From CALLCD01 sp039196965 (GTDB taxonomy: Bacteria; Pseudomonadota; Alphaproteobacteria; Caulobacterales; Hyphomonadaceae), in the NCBI GenBank assembly GCA_039196965.1, contig JBCCUK010000021.1:1-64000 (forward strand): a stretch of DNA of 64,000 nt, in the 5' to 3' direction. Of this stretch, positions 24,657 to 32,709 are shown piece by piece (position 1 is the stretch's first letter; each line of letters opens with the position of its first letter). Made by a program: the position numbers and the translations under genes. The notes beneath the pieces were generated by a model. It saw only the letters and a list, made by a program, of their open reading frames with translations. It was not told where the DNA came from and made no database searches.

Positions 24657-25139
24657 ATGCTGAAATATCTTGTTTCTGCTGCGATTCTGGCGACGCTCCC
24701 TCTCGGGGCTCTAGCCCATGAATTCGCCGCTGAGGGCATCAAGATCGACCATCCCTGGGCGCGCCCCACGGTGACAACACGTCAGCCTGCGGCTGTCTTC
24801 TTCCACCTCGACAATAAGGGAGAGGCCGATGACCGGCTGATCTCTGCGGAGGTGCCTGAAGCGGTGGCGGGTTCAGCCGAGATCCATACAACGCTCAACG
24901 ATGAAGGCATTATGCGCATGCGCCGCCTTGCCGATGGGATTGCGATTCCCGCCGGTGAGGAGGTGCCCGTTGCCCCGGGTGGCCATCACATCATGCTGTT
25001 TGACCTCACCGAACCCCTGTCAGAAGGCATGCGGTTCCCGGTTACACTCACCTTTGAGCAGGCCGGCGATGTCGAGGTCGAAGTTGTTGTCGAGACACCG
25101 GAGGAGGGTAATGATCCGGTCGATCATTCACAGCACTGA
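24657..25139 (+). CDS. Periplasmic copper chaperone PCu(A)C
   Basis: This 160-residue protein has a signal peptide (1-20, cleavage after GALA) and the cupredoxin-like PCu(A)C domain. Copper(I) ligands are visible as His77, Met88 and H111-I-M113, close to the H(M)X10MX21HXM pattern, plus a DHPWARPT entry motif. PCu(A)C hands copper to the CuA or CuB site of cytochrome oxidase together with SCO proteins; a SCO gene is present at 2.0-2.7 kb. The ATG at 24657 is chosen for its GAGG box and signal peptide. The gene ends 4 bp from the convergent serine palmitoyltransferase gene. Confidence 0.9.
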   Translation: MLKYLVSAAILATLPLGALAHEFAAEGIKIDHPWARPTVTTRQPAAVFFHLDNKGEADDRLISAEVPEAVAGSAEIHTTLNDEGIMRMRRLADGIAIPAGEEVPVAPGGHHIMLFDLTEPLSEGMRFPVTLTFEQAGDVEVEVVVETPEEGNDPVDHSQH

Positions 25140-25143
25140 TCGG

Positions 25144-26343
25144 TTATTCAGCGAGTACCGCGGCGTTGTCGGCGACCAGAGAACGGAAGACGGAGAGGAT
25201 CTGATCAATCTCCTCTTCCGTGTGCGCCGCTGATACCGAAAGGCGGAGAAGGTTTATGCCCGCGGGCGTGGCTGGCGGACCGGAGAAGTTCACGTAAACA
25301 CCGCGATCGAGCAGGGTATTCCACTCACGCACGGCCGTTGCTTCGTCTGGGCGCAGCACGGCGATCACCGGGCTTGCCTCAGCGGCGAGGTCAAATCCCA
25401 TTTCCTTCAGGCCGCCATGGAGTTGGCGGCTTCTCGCCCATAGGTTCTCATGCAGCTTGCCGTTTTCTTCGATGATGCGATCGAGTGCGGCTTGTGCGCT
25501 CCAGATGCTGGAAGGGGATGGAGAAGCGGTGAACCGATAGGGCCGTGCGGCGCGGAGGAGCTCGAACTCCGGATGTTTTGAAGAACAAAAACCGCCAATA
25601 GCTGCGAGGCTTTTTGAGAACGTAGCGGAATAGAAGTCTATCTGGTCGAGCACGCCCTGTTGTTCGGCAAGTCCTCGTCCTGTCGGCCCGAAACTTCCAA
25701 AGGAGTGGGCTTCGTCGACATAGATCAGGGCCCCGTGCCTATGGGCAACTTCGGTAAACTCATCGAGCGGCGCGAGGTCGCCAAACATGGAATACATGCC
25801 TTCGACGACAACGAGCCGGTCGCCCTCCGGTTTTGGAGTCCGGCCAAGGCGTTTGTCGAGATCGGCGGGATTGTTGTGCCGGAAGCGAATAGTTGATGCA
25901 TCGGAGAGCTTACACGCGTCATAGATGCAGGCATGGCTGTCAGCGTCGATGAAAATCTGATCGTCGCCCCCGGCAAGGGCCGATATGGCGGCAAGATTTG
26001 TCTGGTATCCGGTGGAGAAGACAATCGTCGAGGCCATGCCGAGAAAGTCGCTGATCGACTGTTCCAACTTATTGTGCTCGGCATAATTGCCATTGGCCTG
26101 CCGTGAGCCTGTCGTACCGGTGCCGTGCTTGTCGACCGCTGCTTTCGCGGCTGACATGCAAGCCTCATCAAATGTCAGGCCAAGATAATTATTGGTTCCG
26201 ACCAGAATGACCTCCCGGCCTTCGACAACGCCGCGGGTTGGAGATAGAATTTCTTCGAACTCTAGTCCGACGGGAATCCGTCCGATCTGACTTGCCAGGT
26301 TGAGCCGCTCTAAATATTTGTCATACTTGGAGAAAATGCTCAT
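25144..26343 (-). CDS. spt: Serine palmitoyltransferase (alpha-oxoamine synthase)
   Basis: The 399-residue PLP enzyme has the alpha-oxoamine synthase motifs GTGTTGSR, DADSHACIYD (His137 stacks on PLP), VDEAHSFGSFG (Asp210, His213) and the Schiff-base lysine in SATFSKSL (Lys244). The sequence around IVFSTGYQTNLAAISALAG and the RFRHNNPADL segment resemble Sphingomonas-type serine palmitoyltransferase more than biotin-pathway KBL or BioF enzymes. It condenses serine with an acyl thioester to 3-ketosphinganine, the first step of sphingolipid synthesis. It is the last gene of an operon with an acyl carrier protein gene 12 bp upstream, a reductase and an acyl-ACP synthetase. The acyl donor is therefore probably acyl-ACP. 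Confidence 0.92.
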   Translation of the reverse strand: MSIFSKYDKYLERLNLASQIGRIPVGLEFEEILSPTRGVVEGREVILVGTNNYLGLTFDEACMSAAKAAVDKHGTGTTGSRQANGNYAEHNKLEQSISDFLGMASTIVFSTGYQTNLAAISALAGGDDQIFIDADSHACIYDACKLSDASTIRFRHNNPADLDKRLGRTPKPEGDRLVVVEGMYSMFGDLAPLDEFTEVAHRHGALIYVDEAHSFGSFGPTGRGLAEQQGVLDQIDFYSATFSKSLAAIGGFCSSKHPEFELLRAARPYRFTASPSPSSIWSAQAALDRIIEENGKLHENLWARSRQLHGGLKEMGFDLAAEASPVIAVLRPDEATAVREWNTLLDRGVYVNFSGPPATPAGINLLRLSVSAAHTEEEIDQILSVFRSLVADNAAVLAE

Positions 26344-26355
26344 TTGGGCAGATCC

Positions 26356-26646
26356 TTAGGCGGTTTTAAGAGCACGAATCGTATCGACCAGATCGCCTAT
26401 GGATCTCATCGAACTTACAGTTTCCATTGGAAATGTAATGTCATAGGTATCCTCGACTTCCATGATCAGGTCAAACACGGACACTGAGTCGATCTCCAGA
26501 TCCGACATTATGATGGTTGACCGGCTCAACGCGAGATCGTTCCGGTTGTATGGTGCGAGCAAGCCGCAGACTTTCTGAAAAATGAGATCGTCGGTATCGG
26601 TGGAAACCAGTCCGGCCGAGTGTCCATTGATTTTTTGCGTTGTCAT
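26356..26646 (-). CDS. acpR: Dedicated acyl carrier protein for sphingolipid synthesis
   Basis: This 96-residue acidic protein has the phosphopantetheine attachment site in EIDSVSVFDL (Ser54), followed by EVEDTYDITFP, typical of acyl carrier proteins. The start at 26644-26646 overlaps the cerR stop (ATGA); a longer open frame to 26727 would run into cerR. It carries an N-terminal extension of about 15 residues compared with AcpP. Sandwiched between serine palmitoyltransferase and CerR genes, it matches the specialised ACP in the Caulobacter ceramide cluster, where it is loaded by the neighbouring acyl-ACP synthetase. Confidence 0.88.
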   Translation of the reverse strand: MTTQKINGHSAGLVSTDTDDLIFQKVCGLLAPYNRNDLALSRSTIIMSDLEIDSVSVFDLIMEVEDTYDITFPMETVSSMRSIGDLVDTIRALKTA

Positions 26647-27554
26647 CACGCTTTGTCCTGTTCGAAGGCGAGCGCCAGGGACTCCTCCAATGGGCGCGCG
26701 CCATCCATTATCGTGCTCCCGCTCCAATCATTATGAAGCATTTCGCGAACCTTGCCAGTGTTGAAAAATGTAGATTGCCCGAACAAGGCACAGATACTCT
26801 GGGTTAGAAAGGCTGCTGGGAACAGTATTAAAGGGCCGACTGGTAGCAGCCTGACCCGTTTTGACAAGATTTTCGAGGCAGTTTCGGTGAGGTCCGTCCA
26901 ACTGACTTCGCCTTGTTCAGCGTAGGGTTCGACCGGTTTTTCTGAGCTATGCCCATCCACCATATCGATAATAAATCTCGCGATATCATCGACATACATA
27001 AATGATAGCCGTGTCTCATCGCGGCGCGAGCTTCCTGGAACAGGTAGCCAGCCACGCTTCATGGCATCAAGCATTTGCGCAGTGGCAGGATCGCCTGGCC
27101 CGATAATCGCGGCCGGACGGACAATCACAACATCCATATTACCGGCGTTTGCCCGGACCGCATTTTCTCCGGCGCGCTTCGATTCTGCATAAGGTGATAG
27201 GTGGGGTTCCCGCGCCGCAAGGGAGGATACGAGAATAAATCGCCGGACGCCGGCTTTTGCTGCCAGATCTGCAAGTCGGCCCGCTGCGCCGCCATTCGCG
27301 GTAATTAACTGCTCTCTTGTCGGGGCTTTGGTCAAGCCTGCCAGATGGATTACGGTGTCGGTCCCGGAGATAAGCGCTTCCAACGCTGCTTCATTGTCGA
27401 GATCACCTTTTACCCACTCGATCCCGTCATCGCCTATACCCCGACGTGTCAGGGCTTTCACCGAGTATCCATCCTCCTTTGCGAGCCGCAGCAGAGACCT
27501 GCCGATGAAGCCTGTTCCACCGGTGACAGCGATCCTTTTTTCAGGGGAGGTCAT
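26646..27554 (-). CDS. cerR: CerR-like NAD(P)-dependent ceramide reductase (extended SDR)
   Basis: The 302-residue extended short-chain dehydrogenase has the nucleotide motif GGTGFIG (12-18), catalytic SS (110-111) and YAESK (Tyr122, Lys126). A C-terminal hydrophobic segment (VGPLILFPAAFLTQSICALFG) could anchor it to the membrane. In Caulobacter the homologous CerR reduces the 3-keto group of the oxidised ceramide made by bCerS. The start overlaps the stop of the acyl-ACP synthetase gene and the stop overlaps the acp start, so the three are translationally coupled. General complex I NDUFA9-like SDRs look similar, but the operon favours CerR. Confidence 0.87.
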   Translation of the reverse strand: MTSPEKRIAVTGGTGFIGRSLLRLAKEDGYSVKALTRRGIGDDGIEWVKGDLDNEAALEALISGTDTVIHLAGLTKAPTREQLITANGGAAGRLADLAAKAGVRRFILVSSLAAREPHLSPYAESKRAGENAVRANAGNMDVVIVRPAAIIGPGDPATAQMLDAMKRGWLPVPGSSRRDETRLSFMYVDDIARFIIDMVDGHSSEKPVEPYAEQGEVSWTDLTETASKILSKRVRLLPVGPLILFPAAFLTQSICALFGQSTFFNTGKVREMLHNDWSGSTIMDGARPLEESLALAFEQDKA

Positions 27555-29326
27555 CTCGCGTCGGCGATACTTCCGCTAGCTTTGCGGCCATCGGAACCGG
27601 GATTGAAGATCATCATATTGAGATTTTCAAATCCCCCGCCAACATATTTTTGGCGCGCCCGAGCACGGCTGATTTTACCCGAGGATGTCACGATCAGGCT
27701 GGATAGGGGCACAAGCCGGACATCCACCGATGTGTTTGCTGCAGAGCGGGCTGCAGCTGTCGCTTCCGCGTGGATACGGGTCAGATTTTCCGGATTTCGG
27801 GACCGGCACTCCACGAGAATAACGATTTCGTCGGTGCCATCTTCATTATTCACCGGGAAGGCAGCTGTCCGTCCGATCCGGCCGGAGACGGCTCCTTCAA
27901 CGGCCCATTCAAGATCCTGTGGCCAGATATTGCGACCATTGGAAAGGATAAGGTCTTTCGATCGGCCCGTGATCACGATCTGCCCATTCAGCGAATATCC
28001 GAGATCCCCTGTATCGAGCCAACCATCCTCGGTGAAAGCTGTTTTGGTCGCTTCTTCGTTTCGATAGTAGCCCGGTGTTACCGATGGCCCGCGCACACAG
28101 ATCCGGCCGACCTGACGATCACCGAGGGCACGCTCATGATCGTCGCGCACTTCAAGCTCATGTCCCGGCAGCACTTCCCCACAGAGCATAAAGGTTCGCC
28201 GTGATCCGGTATGGGTAATGTCTGAGGCTGGGATTGCCTCACCTGACCTGCGAAGGCGATCATTATCAATGCAGTCTGGTCGTGCGCCCTGGCCAAGCGG
28301 TGCAAAAGATATGGCCAGCGTCGCCTCCGCCATCCCGTAGCTTGGCACGAAGGATTTTTCTGAAAATCCGTGAGGTTTGAATGTCTTCGCAAAGGCGTCG
28401 AGGGCGTCGCTGCGAACCATGTCGCCACCTATCCCGGCCGCCCGCCAGCTCGATAGATCAAACTCTCTATCATCCCGCCAGCGCCGGACGCAAAGTTCGA
28501 AACCGAAGCTGGGGCTATAGCTCAGCGTGCCCTTATTTTTGGAAATAATGTCGAGCCAAGTGATCGGTCGCCGGGCAAAGGATGACGGTTCCATCAGATC
28601 CAGCGATATTTGCGACATCATTGGCGCGATCAGGAAGCCGATCAAGCCCATATCATGGTAAAGCGGCAACCAGGACACTGCCCGGTCGTTTTCCCGAACC
28701 TGAAGGCCGTGGTGAATGATCGCCTCGCAGTTCGCCGTCACCGTGGCCTGGGTCCCGATCACTCCTTTTGGATCGTTGGTACTTCCGGAACTGTATTGGA
28801 TGTAGCAAAGATCGCCGGCGCTATGAGGGCGTAGTTCAGATTTGCCGCAATTAAGTTTTGGGTCCGCCATGTCGAAATAGGGAATGCCAACAGGGCCCAC
28901 CGCTTCTCCAATCATGTCGACCAGCTTTTCCGGGGCAAACATTGCGAAGATTTCTGCTGTACTGGCCATTTGGCGGATCTGGTGTCCGAAGCTCTCCCGG
29001 CCGCCCATGGCTGTCGGCATCGGCATGGGTACAGGTACTAGCCCCGCATATTGGCAGGCGAAAAACAGTCTCACGAATGCCGGAGAAGATTCGGCCAGAA
29101 GCCCAATCAGGGCGTTTCGTGGCGCGAAGGCCGCCAGTTCTTTTGCCAGCTCCATCGCTTCTTCCCGCAGGGCGCGATAAGGAAGCGAGGCGCTAATAGC
29201 TCCCGTTGCCGTATAGAAATTCAGCCCGGATACGCCTTTTGCGGCGTAGTCGAGTGCGTCGATAATGGTTGAAAAGTCGCCAAGTCGAAGGTCAAGACCG
29301 CTTGCCGTGGGCGTCCGATCTATCAT
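27551..29326 (-). CDS. aasR: Acyl-ACP synthetase (fatty-acyl-AMP ligase type)
   Basis: This 591-residue adenylate-forming enzyme has the P-loop-like motif YIQYSSGSTNDPKGV (175-189), SWLPLYHDMGLIG, YGMAEATLA and DGWLDTGDLGY, with the C-terminal lysine region TSSGKISRARAR. The HDMGLIG motif is typical of fatty-acyl-AMP ligases that load carrier proteins rather than CoA. It heads the operon aasR-cerR-acp-spt and should charge the adjacent ACP with the fatty acid used by serine palmitoyltransferase. A 238-bp region upstream holds its likely promoter. The identity as AMP-forming ligase is firm; the ACP partner is inferred from context. Confidence 0.9.
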   Translation of the reverse strand: MIDRTPTASGLDLRLGDFSTIIDALDYAAKGVSGLNFYTATGAISASLPYRALREEAMELAKELAAFAPRNALIGLLAESSPAFVRLFFACQYAGLVPVPMPMPTAMGGRESFGHQIRQMASTAEIFAMFAPEKLVDMIGEAVGPVGIPYFDMADPKLNCGKSELRPHSAGDLCYIQYSSGSTNDPKGVIGTQATVTANCEAIIHHGLQVRENDRAVSWLPLYHDMGLIGFLIAPMMSQISLDLMEPSSFARRPITWLDIISKNKGTLSYSPSFGFELCVRRWRDDREFDLSSWRAAGIGGDMVRSDALDAFAKTFKPHGFSEKSFVPSYGMAEATLAISFAPLGQGARPDCIDNDRLRRSGEAIPASDITHTGSRRTFMLCGEVLPGHELEVRDDHERALGDRQVGRICVRGPSVTPGYYRNEEATKTAFTEDGWLDTGDLGYSLNGQIVITGRSKDLILSNGRNIWPQDLEWAVEGAVSGRIGRTAAFPVNNEDGTDEIVILVECRSRNPENLTRIHAEATAAARSAANTSVDVRLVPLSSLIVTSSGKISRARARQKYVGGGFENLNMMIFNPGSDGRKASGSIADAR

Positions 29327-29420
29327 ACTCTACCCCTCTTTGAGCCTGCCCGAAAATCATGGTGCCGCTCCACAAGTGCCATACGGTTCATCGGCTGCGA
29401 CCCAACTATGAAGGTTGCTT

Positions 29421-29449
29421 TGTATAACCACATAGAATCGAAACCTCAA
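29421..29449 (-). promoter_or_regulatory. Candidate promoter of the aasR-cerR-acp-spt operon
   Basis: On the minus strand TTGAGG and TATACA are separated by 17 bp, about 95 bp upstream of the aasR start, in a 238-bp gap that holds no gene. It is a plausible housekeeping promoter but only four bases of each hexamer match consensus. Confidence 0.3.
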
Positions 29450-29564
29450 ATGCAATTGACATGTTTTTGACAATCCGCCGCCTATAAACCGATTTCCTGT
29501 GTAGTGTGGAAAAACAGGCAATAATATTTTGTAATGTTTGGATTTTTAAGGTTCCAGCCGCAGT

Positions 29565-30266
29565 TCAACCCGGTGCGGGCGTTTTCGATTTAAACTTACA
29601 TAGGTCAGAAATGCCACACACCCAACACTTTGGTTTACGCGCTATGCAGGTGTAACGGCCATGTAAAATTAACCAATGGTGGGCGCTGAGCTTGTATTTT
29701 TCCGGTGTTGCCCGCTCCAGTTGCGACTCAACTTCGTCAGGGGTTTTTCCAGGCGCAAGACCCGTTCGGTTCGAGACTCTGAAAATATGGGTGTCCACCG
29801 CGATGGTTGGTTGTCCGAATGCTTCGTTCAGAACGACATTGGCAGTCTTTCGGCCGACGCCTGGAAGGCGTATCAATTCTTCGCGCGTCTGGGGAACTTC
29901 ACCACCAAACTCATCGATGATCATTTTCGATAAAGCGATGACGTTCTTCGCCTTGTTGCGCCAGAGGCCGATCGTCCGGATATGCTCTTCCACGCCTTTC
30001 AGGCCTAGCGCTAATATTTTTTCAGGCGTGTCGGCGATAGCAAACAGGCCTTCTGTCGCCTTGTTGACCCCTTTATCCGTCGCCTGCGCCGACAGGGCTA
30101 CGGCCACAACCAGCGTGTACGGGCTGGTGAAGTTTAACTCGGTTCTCGGATTTGGCCGCTCGGCGGATAGAACCTCATAGAGGGCCGAGGCCTTCTCGAC
30201 ATTGAAAACGGGGCTGCGTCGTTTGCGCTTCTTCGGGGGACGGTTCTTTAGGGCGAGATCGGTCAT
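29565..30266 (-). CDS. nth: Endonuclease III
   Basis: This 233-residue DNA glycosylase/AP lyase has the helix-hairpin-helix LPGVGRKTANVVL with catalytic Lys140, the catalytic Asp158 in AVDTHIFRVSNR, and the 4Fe-4S loop C-x6-C-x2-C-x5-C (Cys207, 214, 217, 223). It excises oxidised pyrimidines. A basic N-terminal extension (PPKKRKRRS) is normal for alphaproteobacterial Nth. I use the ATG at 30264-30266 with AGG nearby; the frame runs to 30356 but would overlap the divergent DUF2244 gene. Confidence 0.95.
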   Translation of the reverse strand: MTDLALKNRPPKKRKRRSPVFNVEKASALYEVLSAERPNPRTELNFTSPYTLVVAVALSAQATDKGVNKATEGLFAIADTPEKILALGLKGVEEHIRTIGLWRNKAKNVIALSKMIIDEFGGEVPQTREELIRLPGVGRKTANVVLNEAFGQPTIAVDTHIFRVSNRTGLAPGKTPDEVESQLERATPEKYKLSAHHWLILHGRYTCIARKPKCWVCGISDLCKFKSKTPAPG

Positions 30267-30354
30267 TACCTGTTTATCTGGCGCGCCGGGTCTACTGCGC
30301 AAGGTGCAAAGTGAGTGGCTGGAAGTCGTATCGCTTTGAGATATAACATCGATC

Positions 30355-30849
30355 ATGTCGGATGGTGAGCAGACGATTTACATGGATGCCGTGCTGACGC
30401 CTAATGCGTCGCTGTCGCCGCGGGCGTTCGCGATTGTCATGGTGGTTGTCGGCGTTTGCAGTTTTGCGGCTGGCATGGTGTATTTCACAATGGGGGCTTG
30501 GCCGGTTGTGGGCTTTTTCGGTCTTGATGCATTGGCCATTTGGCTTGCCTTCAAGATGAGTTTCAGGACCCAATCCCAGGAAACGCGTGTGCGTGTTGAC
30601 GGGCAGTATGTTCATTTGCGCCATACCCAGAAGGGCAGGCCGGATAAGTCGGAAAAGCTGCCCACTGCGTTTGTTCGCGTCGAGCTTGAGGAACCGGCAA
30701 CCCATACAAGCTGGCTGCGGATTGAACATGGGTCGCGTGTCTTCATAATTGGCCGCTTCCTTACGCCGGAGGAGCGAACGAGCTTTGCCAAGGCTATGCG
30801 CAGCGCGCTTCGGCGGGCAAGGCAGGAGCGGTATCCCGATTTGGCATAA
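30355..30849 (+). CDS. DUF2244 integral membrane protein
   Basis: The 164-residue protein has two membrane helices (about residues 25-65) and a soluble C-terminal part with ETRVRVDGQYVHLRH, TAFVRVELEEP and SRVFIIGRFLTPEER. This is the layout of the DUF2244 family that commonly lies beside nth in alphaproteobacteria, often described as cytochrome oxidase-adjacent membrane proteins of unknown function. It is divergent from nth, with 88 bp between start codons. Confidence 0.85.
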   Translation: MSDGEQTIYMDAVLTPNASLSPRAFAIVMVVVGVCSFAAGMVYFTMGAWPVVGFFGLDALAIWLAFKMSFRTQSQETRVRVDGQYVHLRHTQKGRPDKSEKLPTAFVRVELEEPATHTSWLRIEHGSRVFIIGRFLTPEERTSFAKAMRSALRRARQERYPDLA

Positions 30850-30893
30850 TACCTGTGTCGTTTATTCACGACAAAACTCTCAGTCAAGTTCTC

Positions 30894-30923
30894 AGACTCT
30901 CAGCGCGCGGAAACTGAGAGTCT
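30894..30923. terminator. Hairpin downstream of DUF2244 gene
   Basis: AGACTCTCAG (30894-30903) and CTGAGAGTCT (30914-30923) pair perfectly over a 10-nt loop. They sit in a run of related CTCAG-type words (CTCTCAGTCAAG, TTCTCAG, AACTCTAATTCTC). No T-tract follows, so it is either a factor-dependent terminator aid or a regulatory element. Confidence 0.45.
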
Positions 30924-31055
30924 CAACTCTAATTCTCGGCCGTTTGCGGCCCGGGCTCCGTCTCCGAAAGATACCAAAGGCACGCCCGGCAGGGTTTCGG
31001 GTTGGGGCTCGGACCGCTGCCCGGACGATGGTGGCGAGGTAGGGGAACTACTTCA

Positions 31056-31087
31056 CCGTCATCCCGGACGAGCGAAGTGAGATCCGG
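31056..31087. repeat. Dispersed CGTCATCCCGGA palindromic repeat unit
   Basis: The unit reads CGTCATCCCGGACGAGCGAA and then GTGAGATCCGG, with CCGGA/TCCGG inverted arms. Repeats of this form (CGTCATCCCGGAC...GAGATCCGG) are widespread in intergenic DNA of alphaproteobacteria. Only one copy was noticed in this window. Confidence 0.6.
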
Positions 31088-31348
31088 TTTGTATCTGCCA
31101 ATGCCGTGGCCATCTCCTCTGATGCGCCTTGGCGTGGATTACAATGAGAGAAGGACGTATTTACCTTTTCCTTGGCCATTCTCGCACCGAATAGAAAAAT
31201 CTTTTTTGAGTCAAACCTGTAACGGACTGAGGGGCATAATTCCGAAACATAAATTCAAAAATATGACGCCTGCGTCATGGTTTTCTTTAGTCCTTTGTGT
31301 TAAGCTTTTACGAGACTGGACAAAGAGCTGGCTTGGAGGAGACAAAAT

Positions 31349-32671
31349 ATGGCCGACACCGAAACACTTGTTCACCCAGCCCTGCAACGCCCGAAAGTGA
31401 CATCAAGAGAGCCACTTTTTGAAGGCAATCATTGGTATGGTGATGACATCCCGCCCGCTTCGGACGTGGACTTGTCCGACCTGAAGATCACCGATGGAGA
31501 AATTTGGCGTCAGGGCAAATATTGGGATCGCTTCGAGCGGCTGCGAAATGAAGACCCAGTTCATTTCACCCCGGATAGCGCAGTGGGTGCGTTTTGGTCG
31601 ATCACTCGCTATGAAGATATTCTGGCGGTAGATACGGATCATAAGCGGTTTTCTTCCGACTGGCAGCATGGCGGGATTACGCTTGGTGAGCCGCCTTCTG
31701 ACTTCGAAATGCCGATGTTCATTGCCATGGATGAGCCGCGTCATAGCGAACAGCGAAAGACCGTCCAGCCAGCGGTAGCGCCGCCGAACCTGCGCAAGTT
31801 TGAGCCGCTGATCCGTGAACGTACGAAAATGATTCTGGACGGTCTTCCGGTCGGTGAGCCTTTCGATTGGGTCGACAAGGTTTCGATCGAGCTAACAACA
31901 ATGATGCTGGCGACATTGTTCGATTTCCCATTCGAGGAGCGTCGGCGATTAACTCGATGGTCCGATGTTGTGACCAATATGAACAACCCCGATATCTGCC
32001 CTGGCGGGGAAGAGCAGTGGCGCACCGAAATGCTGGAGTGTCTCGCGACCTTCATGGAGATTTTTGCCGATCGCAAAGTTAATCCCCGCGACAATGACCT
32101 TATGACCCTTCTGGCTCTAGGCGAGAAGACAAAGGATATGGTTCCCATGGAACTCCTGGGAAATGTCATTCTGCTGATTGTCGGTGGAAATGATACGACA
32201 CGGAATACCATGACCGCGTCCGTATACGAACTGAATAAGAATCCAGAGCAATATGATATTCTGAAAGCGAACCACAATCTGATATCAGCCATGGTCTCGG
32301 AAACCATTCGCTGGCAGACTCCGCTTGCCCATATGCGCCGCACAGCTCTGGAAGATGTTGAAATGCGCGGCAAAACGATCAAGGCAGGTGATCAGGTTGC
32401 CATGTGGTATGTGTCTGGCAATCGTGATGAGCGCCATTTTGAACGACCGAACGATTATTGGATCGAACGGCCGAAGGTCCGAAGCCATCTATCTTTTGGC
32501 TTCGGTATCCATCGCTGTGTAGGAAATCGCCTTGCTGAACTTCAACTGCACATTCTGTGGGAAGAGCTTCTGCAAAGATATTCGCATATTGAAGTTCTGG
32601 AAGAACCGGAGCTTACGCCATCACCTTTCGTAAAAGGCTTCACATGGATGCCGGTCTTGCTGCACGCCTGA
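31349..32671 (+). CDS. Cytochrome P450, CYP153-like alkane/fatty acid terminal hydroxylase
   Basis: This 440-residue P450 has the haem-thiolate loop FGFGIHRCVG (Cys390), the ExxR pair (Glu318, Arg321) and the I-helix LLIVGGNDTTRN (275-286). The I-helix wording and the N-terminal layout match the CYP153 family, soluble terminal hydroxylases of medium-chain alkanes, alcohols and fatty acids. Electron-transfer partners (ferredoxin and reductase) are not adjacent. The start has GGAGGAG 7-13 bp upstream. It is convergent with an SDR gene that could oxidise a hydroxylated product. Confidence 0.9.
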   Translation: MADTETLVHPALQRPKVTSREPLFEGNHWYGDDIPPASDVDLSDLKITDGEIWRQGKYWDRFERLRNEDPVHFTPDSAVGAFWSITRYEDILAVDTDHKRFSSDWQHGGITLGEPPSDFEMPMFIAMDEPRHSEQRKTVQPAVAPPNLRKFEPLIRERTKMILDGLPVGEPFDWVDKVSIELTTMMLATLFDFPFEERRRLTRWSDVVTNMNNPDICPGGEEQWRTEMLECLATFMEIFADRKVNPRDNDLMTLLALGEKTKDMVPMELLGNVILLIVGGNDTTRNTMTASVYELNKNPEQYDILKANHNLISAMVSETIRWQTPLAHMRRTALEDVEMRGKTIKAGDQVAMWYVSGNRDERHFERPNDYWIERPKVRSHLSFGFGIHRCVGNRLAELQLHILWEELLQRYSHIEVLEEPELTPSPFVKGFTWMPVLLHA

Positions 32672-32685
32672 TATAAGGGGTGCTA

Positions 32686-32709
32686 GAGGCTGACTTTTCT
32701 GTCAGCCTC
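32686..32709. terminator. Perfect hairpin shared by convergent CYP153 and SDR genes
   Basis: GAGGCTGAC (32686-32694) and GTCAGCCTC (32701-32709) form a perfect 9-bp stem with the loop TTTTCT. It covers the last codons of the SDR gene and lies 15 bp after the P450 stop. It can fold in transcripts from both directions. Confidence 0.5.

Larger units (their letters stand above)
30850..31348. other. Intergenic region upstream of the CYP153 gene
   Basis: This 499-bp gap contains a 10-bp perfect hairpin (30894-30923), a dispersed palindromic repeat unit (31056-31087) and a GC-rich stretch with no credible coding signal. The last ~150 bp are AT-richer and probably hold the P450 promoter. Open frames at 30749-31042 and 31002-31400 have no protein-like composition and overlap real genes. 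Confidence 0.5.

Noticed and set aside
29456..29488. TTGACA and TATAAA pairs on the plus strand upstream of nth
   Set aside because: Spacings of 21 and 10 bp do not suit a promoter and no plus-strand gene follows.
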